64,000 nt of DNA from Hahella sp. CCB-MM4. GTDB lineage: Bacteria; Pseudomonadota; Gammaproteobacteria; Pseudomonadales; Oleiphilaceae. Below are positions 38,797 through 48,268 of this stretch, in pieces (position 1 is the first letter of the stretch; every line of letters starts with the position of its first letter). The notes beneath the pieces were generated by a model that saw only the letters and a list, made by a program, of their open reading frames with translations, was not told where the DNA came from and made no database searches. Both the position numbers and the translations under genes were made by a program. Location: assembly GCF_002260525.1 (NCBI RefSeq), contig NZ_MRYI01000015.1:62001-126000 (forward strand). The letters are read 5' to 3'.

Positions 38797-41229
38797 CTAG
38801 TGGGTATTAATCCGATCATTGTTGTCAGAAGATTCACCACCTTTTTTCACCGAACGTTTACCTTTACTGGGTAAACTATCTTTTGCACTTTCAGCCTGTA
38901 ATCCTACCTCACCGGCGAGTGCATTTCTCCAAACCTCGTCTATCCATGTGACAGGCAAGATTTCAAGATCGTTTTTAATATTGTCGGGTATTTCTTTTAA
39001 ATCCCTGACATTTTCCTGCGGGATGATCACACGTTTTATGCCACCCCGGTGCGCAGCCAGAAGCTTCTCTTTCAATCCTCCGATTGCCAGGACTTCTCCG
39101 CGCAACGTAATTTCACCGGTCATGGCTACATCAGCTCTGACAGGAACATTCGTCAGACTGGAAACCAGAGCCGTACACATGCCTATCCCGGCGCTAGGGC
39201 CATCCTTTGGCGTTGCACCTTCCGGTACATGCACGTGTATATCATTTTTTTCATGAAAATCGGGATTAATTCCCAGGTTCTGCGCCCGCCCCCTGACAAC
39301 CGTCAAAGCTGCCTGAATAGATTCCTGCATGACGTCACCAAGAGATCCGGTCTTGACGACCTTACCCTTACCGGGAACAGAAGTACACTCAATTGTGAGC
39401 AATTCTCCGCCGACCTGAGTCCAGGCCAACCCAGTTACCTGCCCCACCCGATCCTGTTCAGAGGCCTTACCGTAACTGAACTTGCGTACTCCAAGGTAGT
39501 TCTCAAGACGCGAACTTTCAACCTCAATTGTGCCTTTTGAGGAATCTTTTTCCAAAATACTTTCTTTAACCACTTTACGGCAGACTTTGGCGATCTCTCT
39601 TTCCAGACCACGCACCCCAGCCTCTTTGGTGTAATACCGAATAATCGTGCGCGTTGCATCTTCGCTCAGTTTCATTTCACCCTTGCGCAAACCATTATTC
39701 TTCATTTGCTTGGGTATCAGATACTTCACCGCAATGTTCACTTTCTCGTCTTCGGTATATCCGGGTATACGAATGATCTCCATCCGATCCATCAATGCCG
39801 GCGGTATATTCATTGTATTCGAAGTACAAACGAACATAACCTCAGACAGGTCGTAATCCACTTCTAAATAGTGATCATTGAATGTGTGATTCTGCTCGGG
39901 ATCCAACACCTCAAGAAGCGCTGAAGCCGGATCACCACGATGATCCATTCCCATCTTGTCGATCTCATCGAAAAGAAACAGAGGGTTCTTCACTTCGACT
40001 TTGGCGAGCTTCTGAATCAATTTGCCAGGCAGCGATCCAATATAGGTTCTGCGGTGCCCACGAATTTCAGCCTCATCCCGAACTCCACCCAGAGCCATTC
40101 GCACGTATTTACGATTGGTCGCCTTAGCAATTGACTGACCAAGAGATGTCTTACCGACCCCTGGAGGTCCAACGAGACACAAGACAGGGCCCTTCATCTT
40201 TTTCACACGACTTTGAACTGCCAGATACTCAAGAATGCGGTCTTTCACCTCTTCCAGACCATAATGATCTTCATTCAAAATTTTTCTCGCGGCCTGCAAG
40301 TCATGCTTAACCCTGCTGCGCTTCTTCCAGGGTATGCTGACCATCCAGTCGATATAACTCCGGACCACCGTCGCCTCTGCAGACATCGGAGACATCATTT
40401 TCAGCTTGGACAGCTCTGATTCAGACTTCTTGCGCGCTTCCTCAGGCATTCCCGCCTCTTTGATCTTGCGCTCAAGCATCTCGACTTCGTTGGCACCCTC
40501 TCCCAGGTCGCCCATTTCCTTCTGAATAGCTTTCATTTGCTCATTCAGATAGTACTCACGCTGACTCTTCTCCATCTGTTTTTTGACGCGCCCACGGATC
40601 CGCTGCTCTACCTGGAGAATATCGATTTCGTTCTCCAGACGCTGCATCAACGCTTCAACGCGATCCTTCACGTCAACGATTTCGAGCAATTCCTGCTTGG
40701 TCTCCAGCTTGAGTTCGAGATGCGCAGAAATTGTGTCCGCGAGCCGTCCCGCCTCAGCAATATTGGCTAACGACTCAGACAGCTCACTGGGAATTTTCTT
40801 ACTTAGCTTGACGTACTGCTCAAATTGAGAGAGTAACGACCGTGCAAGCGCATCAGAAGAGCCTGTAGCTGTCTCATCTTCTCTGATCGGTGAAATCCGG
40901 GCACGATGACAGCCCTCTGTCTCAATATGTTCGATTTTAGCCCGGTAGTTGCCTTCCACGAGCACCTTGACGGTCCCATCAGGCAATTTCAGCATCTGCA
41001 GGATAGTGGACACTGTACCCACGGTATACATAGCATCCTGCTCAGGATCTTCATCAGCAGGGTCTTTCTGCGCCACCAGAAGAATTTCTTTACTTGACCC
41101 AGTCGCCTGCTCCAGAGCCTCAATTGACTTTGCCCGCCCCACGAACAACGGGATCACCATGTGTGGAAATACCACCACGTCCCGAAGCGGTAGCAAGGGG
41201 ATTTCTGAAATCACAGAAGCTTCTGACAT
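38797..41229 (-). CDS. lon: ATP-dependent protease Lon (LonA)
   Basis: Hexameric AAA+ serine protease of 810 residues that degrades misfolded and regulatory proteins. It has the N-terminal substrate domain (IPLLPLRDVVVFPHMVIPL), Walker A GPPGVGKTS near residue 355, Walker B FLFDEID, and the proteolytic Ser in PKDGPSAGIGM with the catalytic Lys in KEKLLAAHRGGIKRV. The C-terminal tail after the protease domain is basic and Ser-rich. I chose the ATG at 41229, preceded by TGAGGTG; the frame runs 9 codons further with no homology. A sigma-32-like promoter lies upstream. Confidence 0.97.
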   Translation of the reverse strand: MSEASVISEIPLLPLRDVVVFPHMVIPLFVGRAKSIEALEQATGSSKEILLVAQKDPADEDPEQDAMYTVGTVSTILQMLKLPDGTVKVLVEGNYRAKIEHIETEGCHRARISPIREDETATGSSDALARSLLSQFEQYVKLSKKIPSELSESLANIAEAGRLADTISAHLELKLETKQELLEIVDVKDRVEALMQRLENEIDILQVEQRIRGRVKKQMEKSQREYYLNEQMKAIQKEMGDLGEGANEVEMLERKIKEAGMPEEARKKSESELSKLKMMSPMSAEATVVRSYIDWMVSIPWKKRSRVKHDLQAARKILNEDHYGLEEVKDRILEYLAVQSRVKKMKGPVLCLVGPPGVGKTSLGQSIAKATNRKYVRMALGGVRDEAEIRGHRRTYIGSLPGKLIQKLAKVEVKNPLFLFDEIDKMGMDHRGDPASALLEVLDPEQNHTFNDHYLEVDYDLSEVMFVCTSNTMNIPPALMDRMEIIRIPGYTEDEKVNIAVKYLIPKQMKNNGLRKGEMKLSEDATRTIIRYYTKEAGVRGLEREIAKVCRKVVKESILEKDSSKGTIEVESSRLENYLGVRKFSYGKASEQDRVGQVTGLAWTQVGGELLTIECTSVPGKGKVVKTGSLGDVMQESIQAALTVVRGRAQNLGINPDFHEKNDIHVHVPEGATPKDGPSAGIGMCTALVSSLTNVPVRADVAMTGEITLRGEVLAIGGLKEKLLAAHRGGIKRVIIPQENVRDLKEIPDNIKNDLEILPVTWIDEVWRNALAGEVGLQAESAKDSLPSKGKRSVKKGGESSDNNDRINTH

Positions 41230-41297
41230 AAAACACCTCAGACTGAATCGACGCACCTAACGTAACGTCTTTTACCTATACATTCTACTAAACAGCA

Positions 41298-41326
41298 ACA
41301 TGGGGACAATGGCCACAAATTACAAA
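41298..41326 (-). promoter_or_regulatory. Candidate heat-shock (sigma-32) promoter of lon
   Basis: On the minus strand TTTGTA (41321-41326), 15 bases, CCCCATGT (41298-41305). The -10 element fits the sigma-32 consensus CCCCATNT and the -35 keeps four of six positions of CTTGAA. lon is a known heat-shock gene in E. coli. Confidence 0.55.
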
Positions 41327-41360
41327 TAAAAAATAAAAAAAAGAGGGGCTCAAAAACAAA

Positions 41361-41382
41361 TAAAGGGGCATAAGCCCCTTTA
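41361..41382. terminator. Terminator downstream of clpX
   Basis: A 9-base stem TAAAGGGGC/GCCCCTTTA with a 4-base loop, 36 bases after the clpX stop codon. On the minus strand it is followed by TTTGTTTTTG. It separates clpX from lon. Confidence 0.85.
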
Positions 41383-41417
41383 TTGATCAGAGATTGATTA
41401 CAAGACGATCAGACTGA

Positions 41418-42701
41418 TCAATCTTCAGCCGCAGCTTTCGCTTGATCATTATTCTTGTAAATTTTGATGGGATCGGACTCGCCGGAGATAACCCCGCCAT
41501 CGATGACCACTTTACATACGTCACTCTCAGATGGAACATCGTACATGGTCGTCAACAAAACGGATTCCAGAATAGAGCGTAGACCTCGCGCACCGGTTTT
41601 TCGCTCCATAGCCTTTTTCGCGATAGCCAACAGGGCATCATCACGAAAATCCACTTCTACGCCTTCCATATCAAACAGCTTTTCATACTGCTTGGTCAGA
41701 GCGTTCTTCGGCTGAGTCAGGATCTGAATCAGTGCATCCTCATCCAACTCATCCAGAGTCGCAATCACAGGCAATCGACCAACGAACTCAGGAATCAGAC
41801 CAAACCTGATCAAATCCTCAGTTTCCACGTCTTTCAGCGTCTCGCCTACTGATTTGGAACTGATCTGACTCTTCACCACCGCTGAGAAGCCAATACTGCC
41901 CTTCTCGGATCTGTCGCGAATAATCTTTTCCAGACCGGCAAAAGCACCGCCACAGATAAACAGGATATTACTGGTATCTACCTGCAAAAACTCCTGCTGT
42001 GGATGCTTCCGGCCACCTTGAGGCGGAACAGACGCAACCGTCCCTTCAATCAGCTTCAACAGCGCCTGCTGGACACCTTCACCAGAAACATCACGGGTGA
42101 TGGATGGGTTGTCCGACTTGCGCGAAATCTTATCGATCTCATCGATATAGACAATACCACGCTGGGCTTTCTCTACATCGTAGTCACACTTCTGCAACAG
42201 TTTTTGAATAATATTCTCAACGTCCTCACCGACGTAACCGGCTTCAGTCAGCGTTGTTGCGTCAGCAATCGTGAACGGTACATTCAACAGCCTTGCAAGC
42301 GTTTCCGCCAGCAAAGTCTTACCACTACCTGTAGGACCAATAAGCAGGATATTACTTTTACCCAGCTCAACATCGCCCTTCTTGTCTTCATAACGAAGAC
42401 GTTTGTAATGGTTATAAACAGCCACAGCCAACGCCAGTTTGGCCCTGGCCTGCCCGATTACATATTCGTCCAGCGTCTCTTTGATTTCGTGTGGCGTAGG
42501 TAGACGATCACTGCTGTCAGTCGTTGTTGCTTCCTGAATTTCCTCGCGAATGATGTCATTACACAAATCCACACACTCATCGCAGATAAAGACGGAAGGC
42601 CCTGCTATCAGCTTGCGAACTTCGTGTTGGCTTTTACCGCAAAAGGAGCAGTACAACAGCTTGCCGCCATCTTCCCCTTTTCCGTTTCTGTCATCAGCCA
42701 T
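41418..42701 (-). CDS. clpX: ATP-dependent Clp protease ATP-binding subunit ClpX
   Basis: AAA+ unfoldase of 427 residues that feeds substrates to ClpP. The N-terminal zinc domain has [11 protein letters not shown] and CDECVDLC (four cysteines, residues 18-46). Walker A is [12 protein letters not shown] near residue 121, the pore loop is GYVGEDVE, and Walker B is [10 protein letters not shown]. The sensor region and IGF-type ClpP-contacting loop (here SIGFSAV) are present. It follows clpP by 72 bases in the same direction, the classical tig-clpP-clpX-lon order, and ends in its own terminator. Confidence 0.97.
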   Translation of the reverse strand: MADDRNGKGEDGGKLLYCSFCGKSQHEVRKLIAGPSVFICDECVDLCNDIIREEIQEATTTDSSDRLPTPHEIKETLDEYVIGQARAKLALAVAVYNHYKRLRYEDKKGDVELGKSNILLIGPTGSGKTLLAETLARLLNVPFTIADATTLTEAGYVGEDVENIIQKLLQKCDYDVEKAQRGIVYIDEIDKISRKSDNPSITRDVSGEGVQQALLKLIEGTVASVPPQGGRKHPQQEFLQVDTSNILFICGGAFAGLEKIIRDRSEKGSIGFSAVVKSQISSKSVGETLKDVETEDLIRFGLIPEFVGRLPVIATLDELDEDALIQILTQPKNALTKQYEKLFDMEGVEVDFRDDALLAIAKKAMERKTGARGLRSILESVLLTTMYDVPSESDVCKVVIDGGVISGESDPIKIYKNNDQAKAAAED

Positions 42702-42773
42702 TAAATTACCCCTAAATTCGTTTCGTCAGGTCTGAAAAACCTCTCGGCTTATCTATACCACAACTCTCAAAAC

Positions 42774-43427
42774 CTAACCAGTTACACGTTTATCCAACAC
42801 GTCATCAATCAAGCCATACGCTTTTGCCGCGTTGGCGTCCATGAAGTTATCTCGATCAGTGTCTTTACCAATTTTTTCAATGGTTTGACCTGTATGATTC
42901 GCCAGAATCGTGTTCAGGCGCTCACGCAAGGTCAAAATTTCTTTGGCATGGATTTCGATATCAGAAGCCTGGCCCTGTAATCCACCAAGCAGCGGCTGGT
43001 GAATCATGACCCGGGAATGAGGCAGACAATAACGTTTGTTTGCTGCTCCACCGGCCAACAACAAAGCCCCCATACTTGCGGCCTGACCGATACACATAGT
43101 AGAAACGTCCGGCTTAATAAACTGCATGGTGTCATATATTGACAATCCAGCCGTCACAGAACCACCGGGCGAGTTGATATACAGATGAATATCCTTGTCC
43201 GGGTTCTCAGACTCAAGGAACAATAACTGCGCAACCACGAGGTTAGCCATATGGTCTTCCACAGGACCCACCAGAAAAATGATCCGTTCCTTTAACAAAC
43301 GAGAGTAAATATCGTAAGAACGCTCACCTCGGGCAGTTTGCTCAACAACCATTGGAACTAGAGCATTTGCCACTTCCAAATTCTTTTTCATTTCAGTACT
43401 GGCATCACGGACCATAGTCTCAAACAT
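42774..43427 (-). CDS. clpP: ATP-dependent Clp protease proteolytic subunit ClpP
   Basis: Tetradecameric serine protease of 217 residues. Catalytic Ser118 is in [10 protein letters not shown] and His143 is in MIHQPLLGG, with the third residue Asp in the following DTDRDNF block. The [11 protein letters not shown] oxyanion segment is intact. The first residues likely form a short propeptide that is processed. A GATGGAG ribosome binding site lies before the ATG at 43427. It follows tig after a hairpin and precedes clpX. One catalytic ClpP copy is visible here. Confidence 0.97.
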   Translation of the reverse strand: MFETMVRDASTEMKKNLEVANALVPMVVEQTARGERSYDIYSRLLKERIIFLVGPVEDHMANLVVAQLLFLESENPDKDIHLYINSPGGSVTAGLSIYDTMQFIKPDVSTMCIGQAASMGALLLAGGAANKRYCLPHSRVMIHQPLLGGLQGQASDIEIHAKEILTLRERLNTILANHTGQTIEKIGKDTDRDNFMDANAAKAYGLIDDVLDKRVTG

Positions 43428-43451
43428 TCTCCATCAACGGTATAAAAAGAA

Positions 43452-43472
43452 ACAGCCGGTAATACCGGCTGT
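43452..43472 (-). terminator. Terminator between tig and clpP
   Basis: An ACAGCCGG/CCGGCTGT stem (extendable to 10 bases) with a TTTCTTTTT tail on the minus strand, 51 bases after the tig stop. It allows clpP-clpX to be expressed separately from tig. Confidence 0.82.
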
Positions 43473-43523
43473 CTATCAGTCTAGCTTAGTTTTAAGCCCT
43501 TCTCAGCTTAAACCTGCGATTAT

Positions 43524-44858
43524 TTATTCGCTATCTGACTCGTTTTCTTCAGCCGTTGAAGCTGCAGCCGGTTTTACCGCATCATCGTAAGATACGTTTT
43601 TGGCATCCACTTTGGCTTTGCCCAGAACATAGTCAACTACGACATCTTCCAGCACAACAGACTCAATCTGAGCTTTCTGTTCTGCATTATTCATATACCA
43701 GTTAACAACCTGCTCAGGCTCCTGGTAGCTGGCCGCCATTTCGCGAATCTTCTCTTCGATCTGCTCATCAGAGGCTTTCAGCTCCTGATCCTTCACGATT
43801 TGCGCAAAGATAAGACCTGTTTTTACACGCTTCTCAGCCTGATCTTTGAACAGCTCATCAGGCAGCTGGGATGGGTCCATCTGACCACCGCCAAAACGCT
43901 GAACTGCGTCCTGCTTCATTTTCTGCACTTCTGACTGAATCAAGGCAGAAGGCACACCCACTTCCTGCAGGCCGATCAACTGATCTACGATCTGCTGCTT
44001 AACCTTGTTGGCAACTGCGAATTTGGCCTCACGCTCCATGTTCTTCTTCAGCTCTGCACGGAAAGCATCCATTCCGCCTTCCTGCACGCCATATTGCGCG
44101 AAGAACTCTTCGTTAACTTCGGGAAGCTTTGGTGATTCCACTTTCTTCACGGTTACCGCAAATTCAGTAGCCTTTCCTTTCAGGTTTTCGGCATGGTAGT
44201 CCTCAGGGAAGGTCAATTGAAGAGTCTTCTCTTCACCAGCCTTAACTCCAGCCAGACCTTCTTCAAACCCAGGAATCATTCGTCCTGCGCCGATCTGAAT
44301 GGAAGCGTCTTCAGCGCTACCACCTTCGAACGCTTCGCCGTCCAACATCCCTTTGTAGTCCACAGTCAGACGATCGCCTTCTTCAGCAGCACCGTCTTTT
44401 TCTTCCCAGGACTGGGACTGCTTGCGCAGCATTTCAATCATGTTGTCGATATCAGCATCAACAACTTCGGTTTCTTCCTTAGTCAGGGACAATGACCCCA
44501 GGTCACCTACACTGATTTCGGGATAAACCTCAAATACAGCAGTAAATTCAAGATCCTTACCGGATTCCAATTGCTGAGGCTCAAATTTCGGATAGCCCGC
44601 AGGGTTCAGTTTTTCCTGCTGCAGCGCATCAATATATGCGTCTCGCATGACTTCACCGATAACTTCCTGACGCACCCCTTCGCCATAGCGACGACGAACA
44701 ACACTCAAAGGAACCTTACCTGGGCGGAATCCGTTCATACGCACAGTCTGAGCGGTTTTCTGCAAACGCTTTTCAACTTCAGAATCAACTTTTGAAGCTG
44801 GGACGCCGATAGTCATTCGACGTTCAATTGGGGAAGTGGTTTCAACAGAAACTTGCAT
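43524..44858 (-). CDS. tig: Trigger factor (ribosome-bound chaperone and prolyl isomerase)
   Basis: A 444-residue cytoplasmic chaperone that binds near the ribosome exit tunnel. The N-terminal ribosome-binding loop is NGFRPGKVPLSVVRRRYG near residues 39-56 (the GFRxGKxP signature). The FKBP-type isomerase domain fills residues 150-240 (GDRLTVDYKGMLDGEAFEGG, GRMIPGFEEGL). A helical substrate-cradle domain follows, and the acidic tail is ENESDSE. Upstream are four tRNA genes read in the same direction; downstream is clpP. Confidence 0.97.
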   Translation of the reverse strand: MQVSVETTSPIERRMTIGVPASKVDSEVEKRLQKTAQTVRMNGFRPGKVPLSVVRRRYGEGVRQEVIGEVMRDAYIDALQQEKLNPAGYPKFEPQQLESGKDLEFTAVFEVYPEISVGDLGSLSLTKEETEVVDADIDNMIEMLRKQSQSWEEKDGAAEEGDRLTVDYKGMLDGEAFEGGSAEDASIQIGAGRMIPGFEEGLAGVKAGEEKTLQLTFPEDYHAENLKGKATEFAVTVKKVESPKLPEVNEEFFAQYGVQEGGMDAFRAELKKNMEREAKFAVANKVKQQIVDQLIGLQEVGVPSALIQSEVQKMKQDAVQRFGGGQMDPSQLPDELFKDQAEKRVKTGLIFAQIVKDQELKASDEQIEEKIREMAASYQEPEQVVNWYMNNAEQKAQIESVVLEDVVVDYVLGKAKVDAKNVSYDDAVKPAAASTAEENESDSE

Positions 44859-44972
44859 GAATAATCCTCGGTTCTGACACGCAACTTAAAAAAAGAGGAC
44901 GCAAATATTACGTAGCGTTGGCCTCGTGCGCAAGAGATGGGAACAAAAAAGGAAATTGAATCGATGAAAAGA

Positions 44973-45057
<85 letters not shown>

Positions 45058-45132
45058 ACTTTATTAAGACCTTAATATCCTCTTTAAGATATTTGTCTTA
45101 TTTTTCAACTTACTAGACCAGCAAGTTGAAAA

Positions 45133-45208
45133 TGGGGTGGACGAAGGGGATCGAACCCTCGACCGCAGGAATCACAATCCTGAGCTCTACCAACTGAGCT
45201 ACGCCCAC
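45133..45208 (-). tRNA. tRNA-His (anticodon GTG)
   Basis: A 76-base gene with encoded CCA. Acceptor GTGGGCG pairs with CGTCCAC (one G-T pair); the additional G at -1 (position 45209) can pair with C73, a hallmark of tRNA-His. The anticodon loop is TTGTGAT. Confidence 0.97.
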
Positions 45209-45355
45209 CACAATATTTATGCGACGACAGCTGCATATTATAGCTATATACTCTTAGGTCTCCACCTTAGAAATCAGCATCACCTTACAGCAACACTCAT
45301 ACAGCTCTACAACTTATCAATCACACACTTTCACCAGAAGACCCAAAAGATCAAA

Positions 45356-45432
45356 TGGCGCGCCCGGCAGGACTCGAACCTGCAACCCTCGGCTTAGAAG
45401 GCCGATGCTCTATCCGGTTGAGCTACGAGCGC
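45356..45432 (-). tRNA. tRNA-Arg (anticodon TCT)
   Basis: A 77-base gene with encoded CCA. Acceptor GCGCTCG pairs with CGGGCGC (one T-G pair), the anticodon loop is CTTCTAA and the T-loop is TTCGAGT. Confidence 0.97.
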
Positions 45433-45499
45433 TCTTCAGACTTCTGCGACATCGACCACCACTTCTCCATCTTCTCATAACTCAAAAAGACAACAAAAG

Positions 45500-45576
45500 T
45501 GGTCGGGGTAGAGAGATTCGAACTCCCGACATCCTGCTCCCAAAGCAGGCGCGCTACCAGACTGCGCTATACCCCG
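45500..45576 (-). tRNA. tRNA-Pro (anticodon TGG)
   Basis: A 77-base gene with encoded CCA. Acceptor CGGGGTA pairs with TACCCCG, the anticodon loop is TTTGGGA and the T-loop is TTCGAAT. It is the first gene of the four-tRNA cluster and lies about 35 bases from the predicted start site. Confidence 0.97.
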
Positions 45577-45616
45577 CCTTATCGAAACCAGGAGTCTCTA
45601 GCGAAAGCTGGCGCGA

Positions 45617-45645
45617 ATAATACCCGCGGTTTTTGGAGGCGTCAA
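45617..45645 (-). promoter_or_regulatory. Promoter of the tRNA-Pro-Arg-His-Leu cluster
   Basis: On the minus strand TTGACG (45640-45645), 17 bases, TATTAT (45617-45622), followed by a GC-rich discriminator TCGCGCC. This is a strong stable-RNA type promoter. Confidence 0.85.
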
Positions 45646-45700
45646 CCACATTTCTGGAAATTGTTTAGTTAACCGTTCCACACCGTTTATCAGCTATAGA

Positions 45701-45728
45701 TTGAGACTTACTTCAATTTAAGTAAAAT
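45701..45728 (+). promoter_or_regulatory. Candidate folD promoter with stable-RNA-type discriminator
   Basis: TTGAGA (45701-45706), 16 bases, TAAAAT (45723-45728), then ATGCGCCCTCGTTTTC. These 16 bases are identical to those overlapping and following the -10 box of the tRNA-Gly promoter (20306-20321, minus strand), which suggests ppGpp-sensitive growth-rate control. Confidence 0.6.
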
Positions 45729-45906
45729 ATGCGCCCTCGTTTTCAATTGTTATTAACGGGACAGGTTTCAGCCTGATATCAGCGACCACATTTTTATCTG
45801 GAGATGCCGGTCAACGCATAACAGGCACCAACGGGAACAACACCAAACTGTTCCCGACAAAAGGGACTTAAGGCCTTCCCCCTTCCACATACAGGCTTCT
45901 ACTATT
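45729..45906 (+). other. folD 5' leader with stem-loop
   Basis: The predicted transcript has a leader of about 170 bases. It contains a perfect 8-base stem CGGGAACA/TGTTCCCG with a 9-base loop (45832-45856), about 50 bases before the folD ATG. No U-tract follows the stem and it matches no riboswitch I can name. The wider gap 45577-45906 holds this leader plus the two back-to-back promoters. Confidence 0.5.
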
Positions 45907-46767
45907 ATGACGACCGCAAAGATCATTGACGGCAAACAAGTCGCAGCAGATGTCCGCAAACATGTCTCCCTGGGCGTACAAAAACGAATTCAGCAAGGAC
46001 TCAGACCTCCCGGACTGGCAGTGATTCTGGTTGGCAACGATCCCGCATCAGAGGTTTATGTAAAGAACAAAACCAAGGCCTGTGAAGAAGTAGGCTTTCA
46101 TTCGGTTAAACACAATCTCAGCAGCAGCACATCCCAGGACGAACTACTGGCACTCATAGAGGAACTCAACCAAGACGACAGTGTTGATGGCATCCTGGTA
46201 CAGCTCCCCTTACCCTCCCATATAGATGCAGAGTCAATTCTGGAGGAAATTCGTCCGGATAAGGATGTTGATGGCTTTCACCCATACAACATTGGACGCT
46301 TGGTTCAGAGAATGCCTCTTCTTAGGCCATGCACTCCCAAAGGCATCATGACCCTTTTGAACACAACAGGCATTGAGCTTCGCGGAAAAGAGGCGGTCGT
46401 TGTAGGCGCTTCCAATATCGTGGGCAGGCCCATGGCCATGGAGCTACTACTGGCCGGATGCACTGTCACCATCACCCATCGCTTCACTCTTAACCTGCCT
46501 GAAAAAGTCAAAAATGCAGATATAGTCGTCGTAGCTGCCGGCAAGCCGGCCCTGGTTAAGGGCGAGTGGATAAAGTCCGGCGCTGTAGTCATTGATGTCG
46601 GCATCAACCGCCTTCAGAGCGGTAACCTGGTGGGAGATGTGGAATTTGAAGAGGCGGCAAAAAGAGCCGGCTGGATAACTCCCGTACCAGGAGGAGTTGG
46701 CCCAATGACTGTTGCCACCTTAATGGAAAATACGCTTTACGCAGCTAATCACTTACACAAGAGCTAA
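45907..46767 (+). CDS. folD: Bifunctional methylenetetrahydrofolate dehydrogenase / methenyltetrahydrofolate cyclohydrolase
   Basis: Interconverts 5,10-methylene-, 5,10-methenyl- and 10-formyl-tetrahydrofolate in one-carbon metabolism; a cytoplasmic dimer of 286 residues. The substrate-site segment [15 protein letters not shown] has the catalytic Tyr and Lys near residues 51-57. VQLPLPSHI and [14 protein letters not shown] are the two classical signatures. The NADP-binding motif is [15 protein letters not shown], and the final [18 protein letters not shown] block is intact. It is divergent from the tRNA cluster and convergent with cysS. All catalytic motifs are present. Confidence 0.97.
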   Translation: MTTAKIIDGKQVAADVRKHVSLGVQKRIQQGLRPPGLAVILVGNDPASEVYVKNKTKACEEVGFHSVKHNLSSSTSQDELLALIEELNQDDSVDGILVQLPLPSHIDAESILEEIRPDKDVDGFHPYNIGRLVQRMPLLRPCTPKGIMTLLNTTGIELRGKEAVVVGASNIVGRPMAMELLLAGCTVTITHRFTLNLPEKVKNADIVVVAAGKPALVKGEWIKSGAVVIDVGINRLQSGNLVGDVEFEEAAKRAGWITPVPGGVGPMTVATLMENTLYAANHLHKS

Positions 46768-46791
46768 TATCAGGCTTCCATGCCAACTATC

Positions 46792-46820
46792 CCTGGCAGA
46801 GGATTAGCCTCTCTGCCAGG
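46792..46820. other. Hairpin at the folD/cysS convergent junction with the stop codon in its loop
   Basis: A perfect 10-base stem CCTGGCAGAG/CTCTGCCAGG encloses a 9-base loop that contains the cysS stop codon (46804-46806). No U-tract follows on either strand. Confidence 0.6.
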
Positions 46821-48213
46821 TCGTCCCTTCTCTGGAGTCATTTAAAACCACGCCTTTGGACTTGAGCTCATCCCTGATACGATCTGATTCTGCCCAATCC
46901 TTATCCTGCCGCGCCTGATTTCTGAGAGCGATCATTGCCTCAATGTCGGCAACAGATAACTCACCTTCAACCTCGCCCTGCAGAAAAGCATCCGGGTTTT
47001 CCTGCAATATTCCCAGAACACTGCCCAGCTCGACTAGAGCACTCGCCAAGACCGTTTCTTTTTTCCCAGAAGCTTCGGACCCGCTGCGCTTAGCCAGATT
47101 AATTTCCCTGGCCAGCTCGAACAATACGGCAACAGCGCCCGCTGTATTGAAGTCATCATCCATCGCCTCATTGAAGCGTGCAAAATATTCCTGCACATCA
47201 GGCAACTCAGCCACAGACCCACCCGACAACTCCACACCTCTCAGCGAGGTATAAAGCCTTTCGAGCGCTTTTTCAGCTTCAGCCAATGCATCAGTAGAGT
47301 AATCGATAGCACTGCGATAGTGACTGGAAACGATAAAATAACGCACCACCTCGGCCGGATACTTTTCGAGTATTTCCCGAATGGTGAAAAAATTACCCAA
47401 AGACTTGGACATCTTTTCCTTATTTACCCTTACAGCCCCAGCGTGCATCCAGTAATTCACATACTGGCATCCGGTTGCAGCCTCAGACTGGGCAATCTCG
47501 TTCTCGTGATGGGGGAACTTGAGATCCGGCCCCCCACCATGAATATCAAATGAATCCCCAAGGCAGTTGGTAGACATAGCCGAACATTCTATATGCCAAC
47601 CCGGACGTCCAGCCCCCCATGGAGAGTCCCAGCTCAATTCCCCTGGTTTGGCAGATTTCCACAACACAAAGTCGAAGGGGTTACGCTTATTTTCGTCAAC
47701 CTCGACCCGAGCCCCCTCCTGCTGCTCATCGAGCTTTCTTTTGCTCAACTTGCCGTAGTCCGCAAACTTGTCCACCGCATAGTAAACATCACCATTCGGC
47801 GCATGATAGGCATAACCCTTGTCACACAGAGTCGCCGTCATATCAATAATTTCTTTGATATGCCCCGTAGCTCTCGGCTCAATATCAGGGCGCAGAACCG
47901 AAAGTGCAGCCTCATCTTCATGCATTGCCTTGATGAAACGCTCGGTCAGCTCTTCAACCGGCTCGCCATTTTCAGCAGCCCTGGCAATGATCTTGTCATC
48001 CACATCAGTAATGTTGCGCACATAGGTCACTTCATACCCCTGTGCACGCAAATAGCGGGTAATAACATCGAAGGCCACCAATACTCTGGCATGCCCGAGA
48101 TGACAGTAATCATATACAGTCATACCACAGACATACATTTTCACCTTCTTTTCCTCTTTGGGGACAAACGTCTCTTTCTGCCCACTCAAAGAGTTAAACA
48201 CTTTCAAAGCCAT
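46804..48213 (-). CDS. cysS: Cysteinyl-tRNA synthetase
   Basis: Class I synthetase of 469 residues. The HIGH-like motif is CHLGHARV near residue 37, preceded by the zinc-ligand Cys in [10 protein letters not shown]. Further zinc ligands are in WHIECSAMS and the [15 protein letters not shown] block. [11 protein letters not shown] is the KMSKS loop. The C-terminal anticodon-binding domain ends in GTTWQRG. It lies 55 bases behind glnS in the same direction, so glnS-cysS probably form an operon, and it converges on folD, an arrangement also known in pseudomonads. Confidence 0.97.
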   Translation of the reverse strand: MALKVFNSLSGQKETFVPKEEKKVKMYVCGMTVYDYCHLGHARVLVAFDVITRYLRAQGYEVTYVRNITDVDDKIIARAAENGEPVEELTERFIKAMHEDEAALSVLRPDIEPRATGHIKEIIDMTATLCDKGYAYHAPNGDVYYAVDKFADYGKLSKRKLDEQQEGARVEVDENKRNPFDFVLWKSAKPGELSWDSPWGAGRPGWHIECSAMSTNCLGDSFDIHGGGPDLKFPHHENEIAQSEAATGCQYVNYWMHAGAVRVNKEKMSKSLGNFFTIREILEKYPAEVVRYFIVSSHYRSAIDYSTDALAEAEKALERLYTSLRGVELSGGSVAELPDVQEYFARFNEAMDDDFNTAGAVAVLFELAREINLAKRSGSEASGKKETVLASALVELGSVLGILQENPDAFLQGEVEGELSVADIEAMIALRNQARQDKDWAESDRIRDELKSKGVVLNDSREGTTWQRG

Positions 48214-48268
48214 ATTATTGCCCTTTTCCGGCAGCCTTTATCCAAGACTATCAAAGACTGCCCTTAAC

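Noticed and set aside
45832-45856. The folD leader stem as a tetrahydrofolate riboswitch.
   Set aside because: A single 8-base stem is visible; the multi-stem architecture and conserved loops of known THF riboswitches were not seen.
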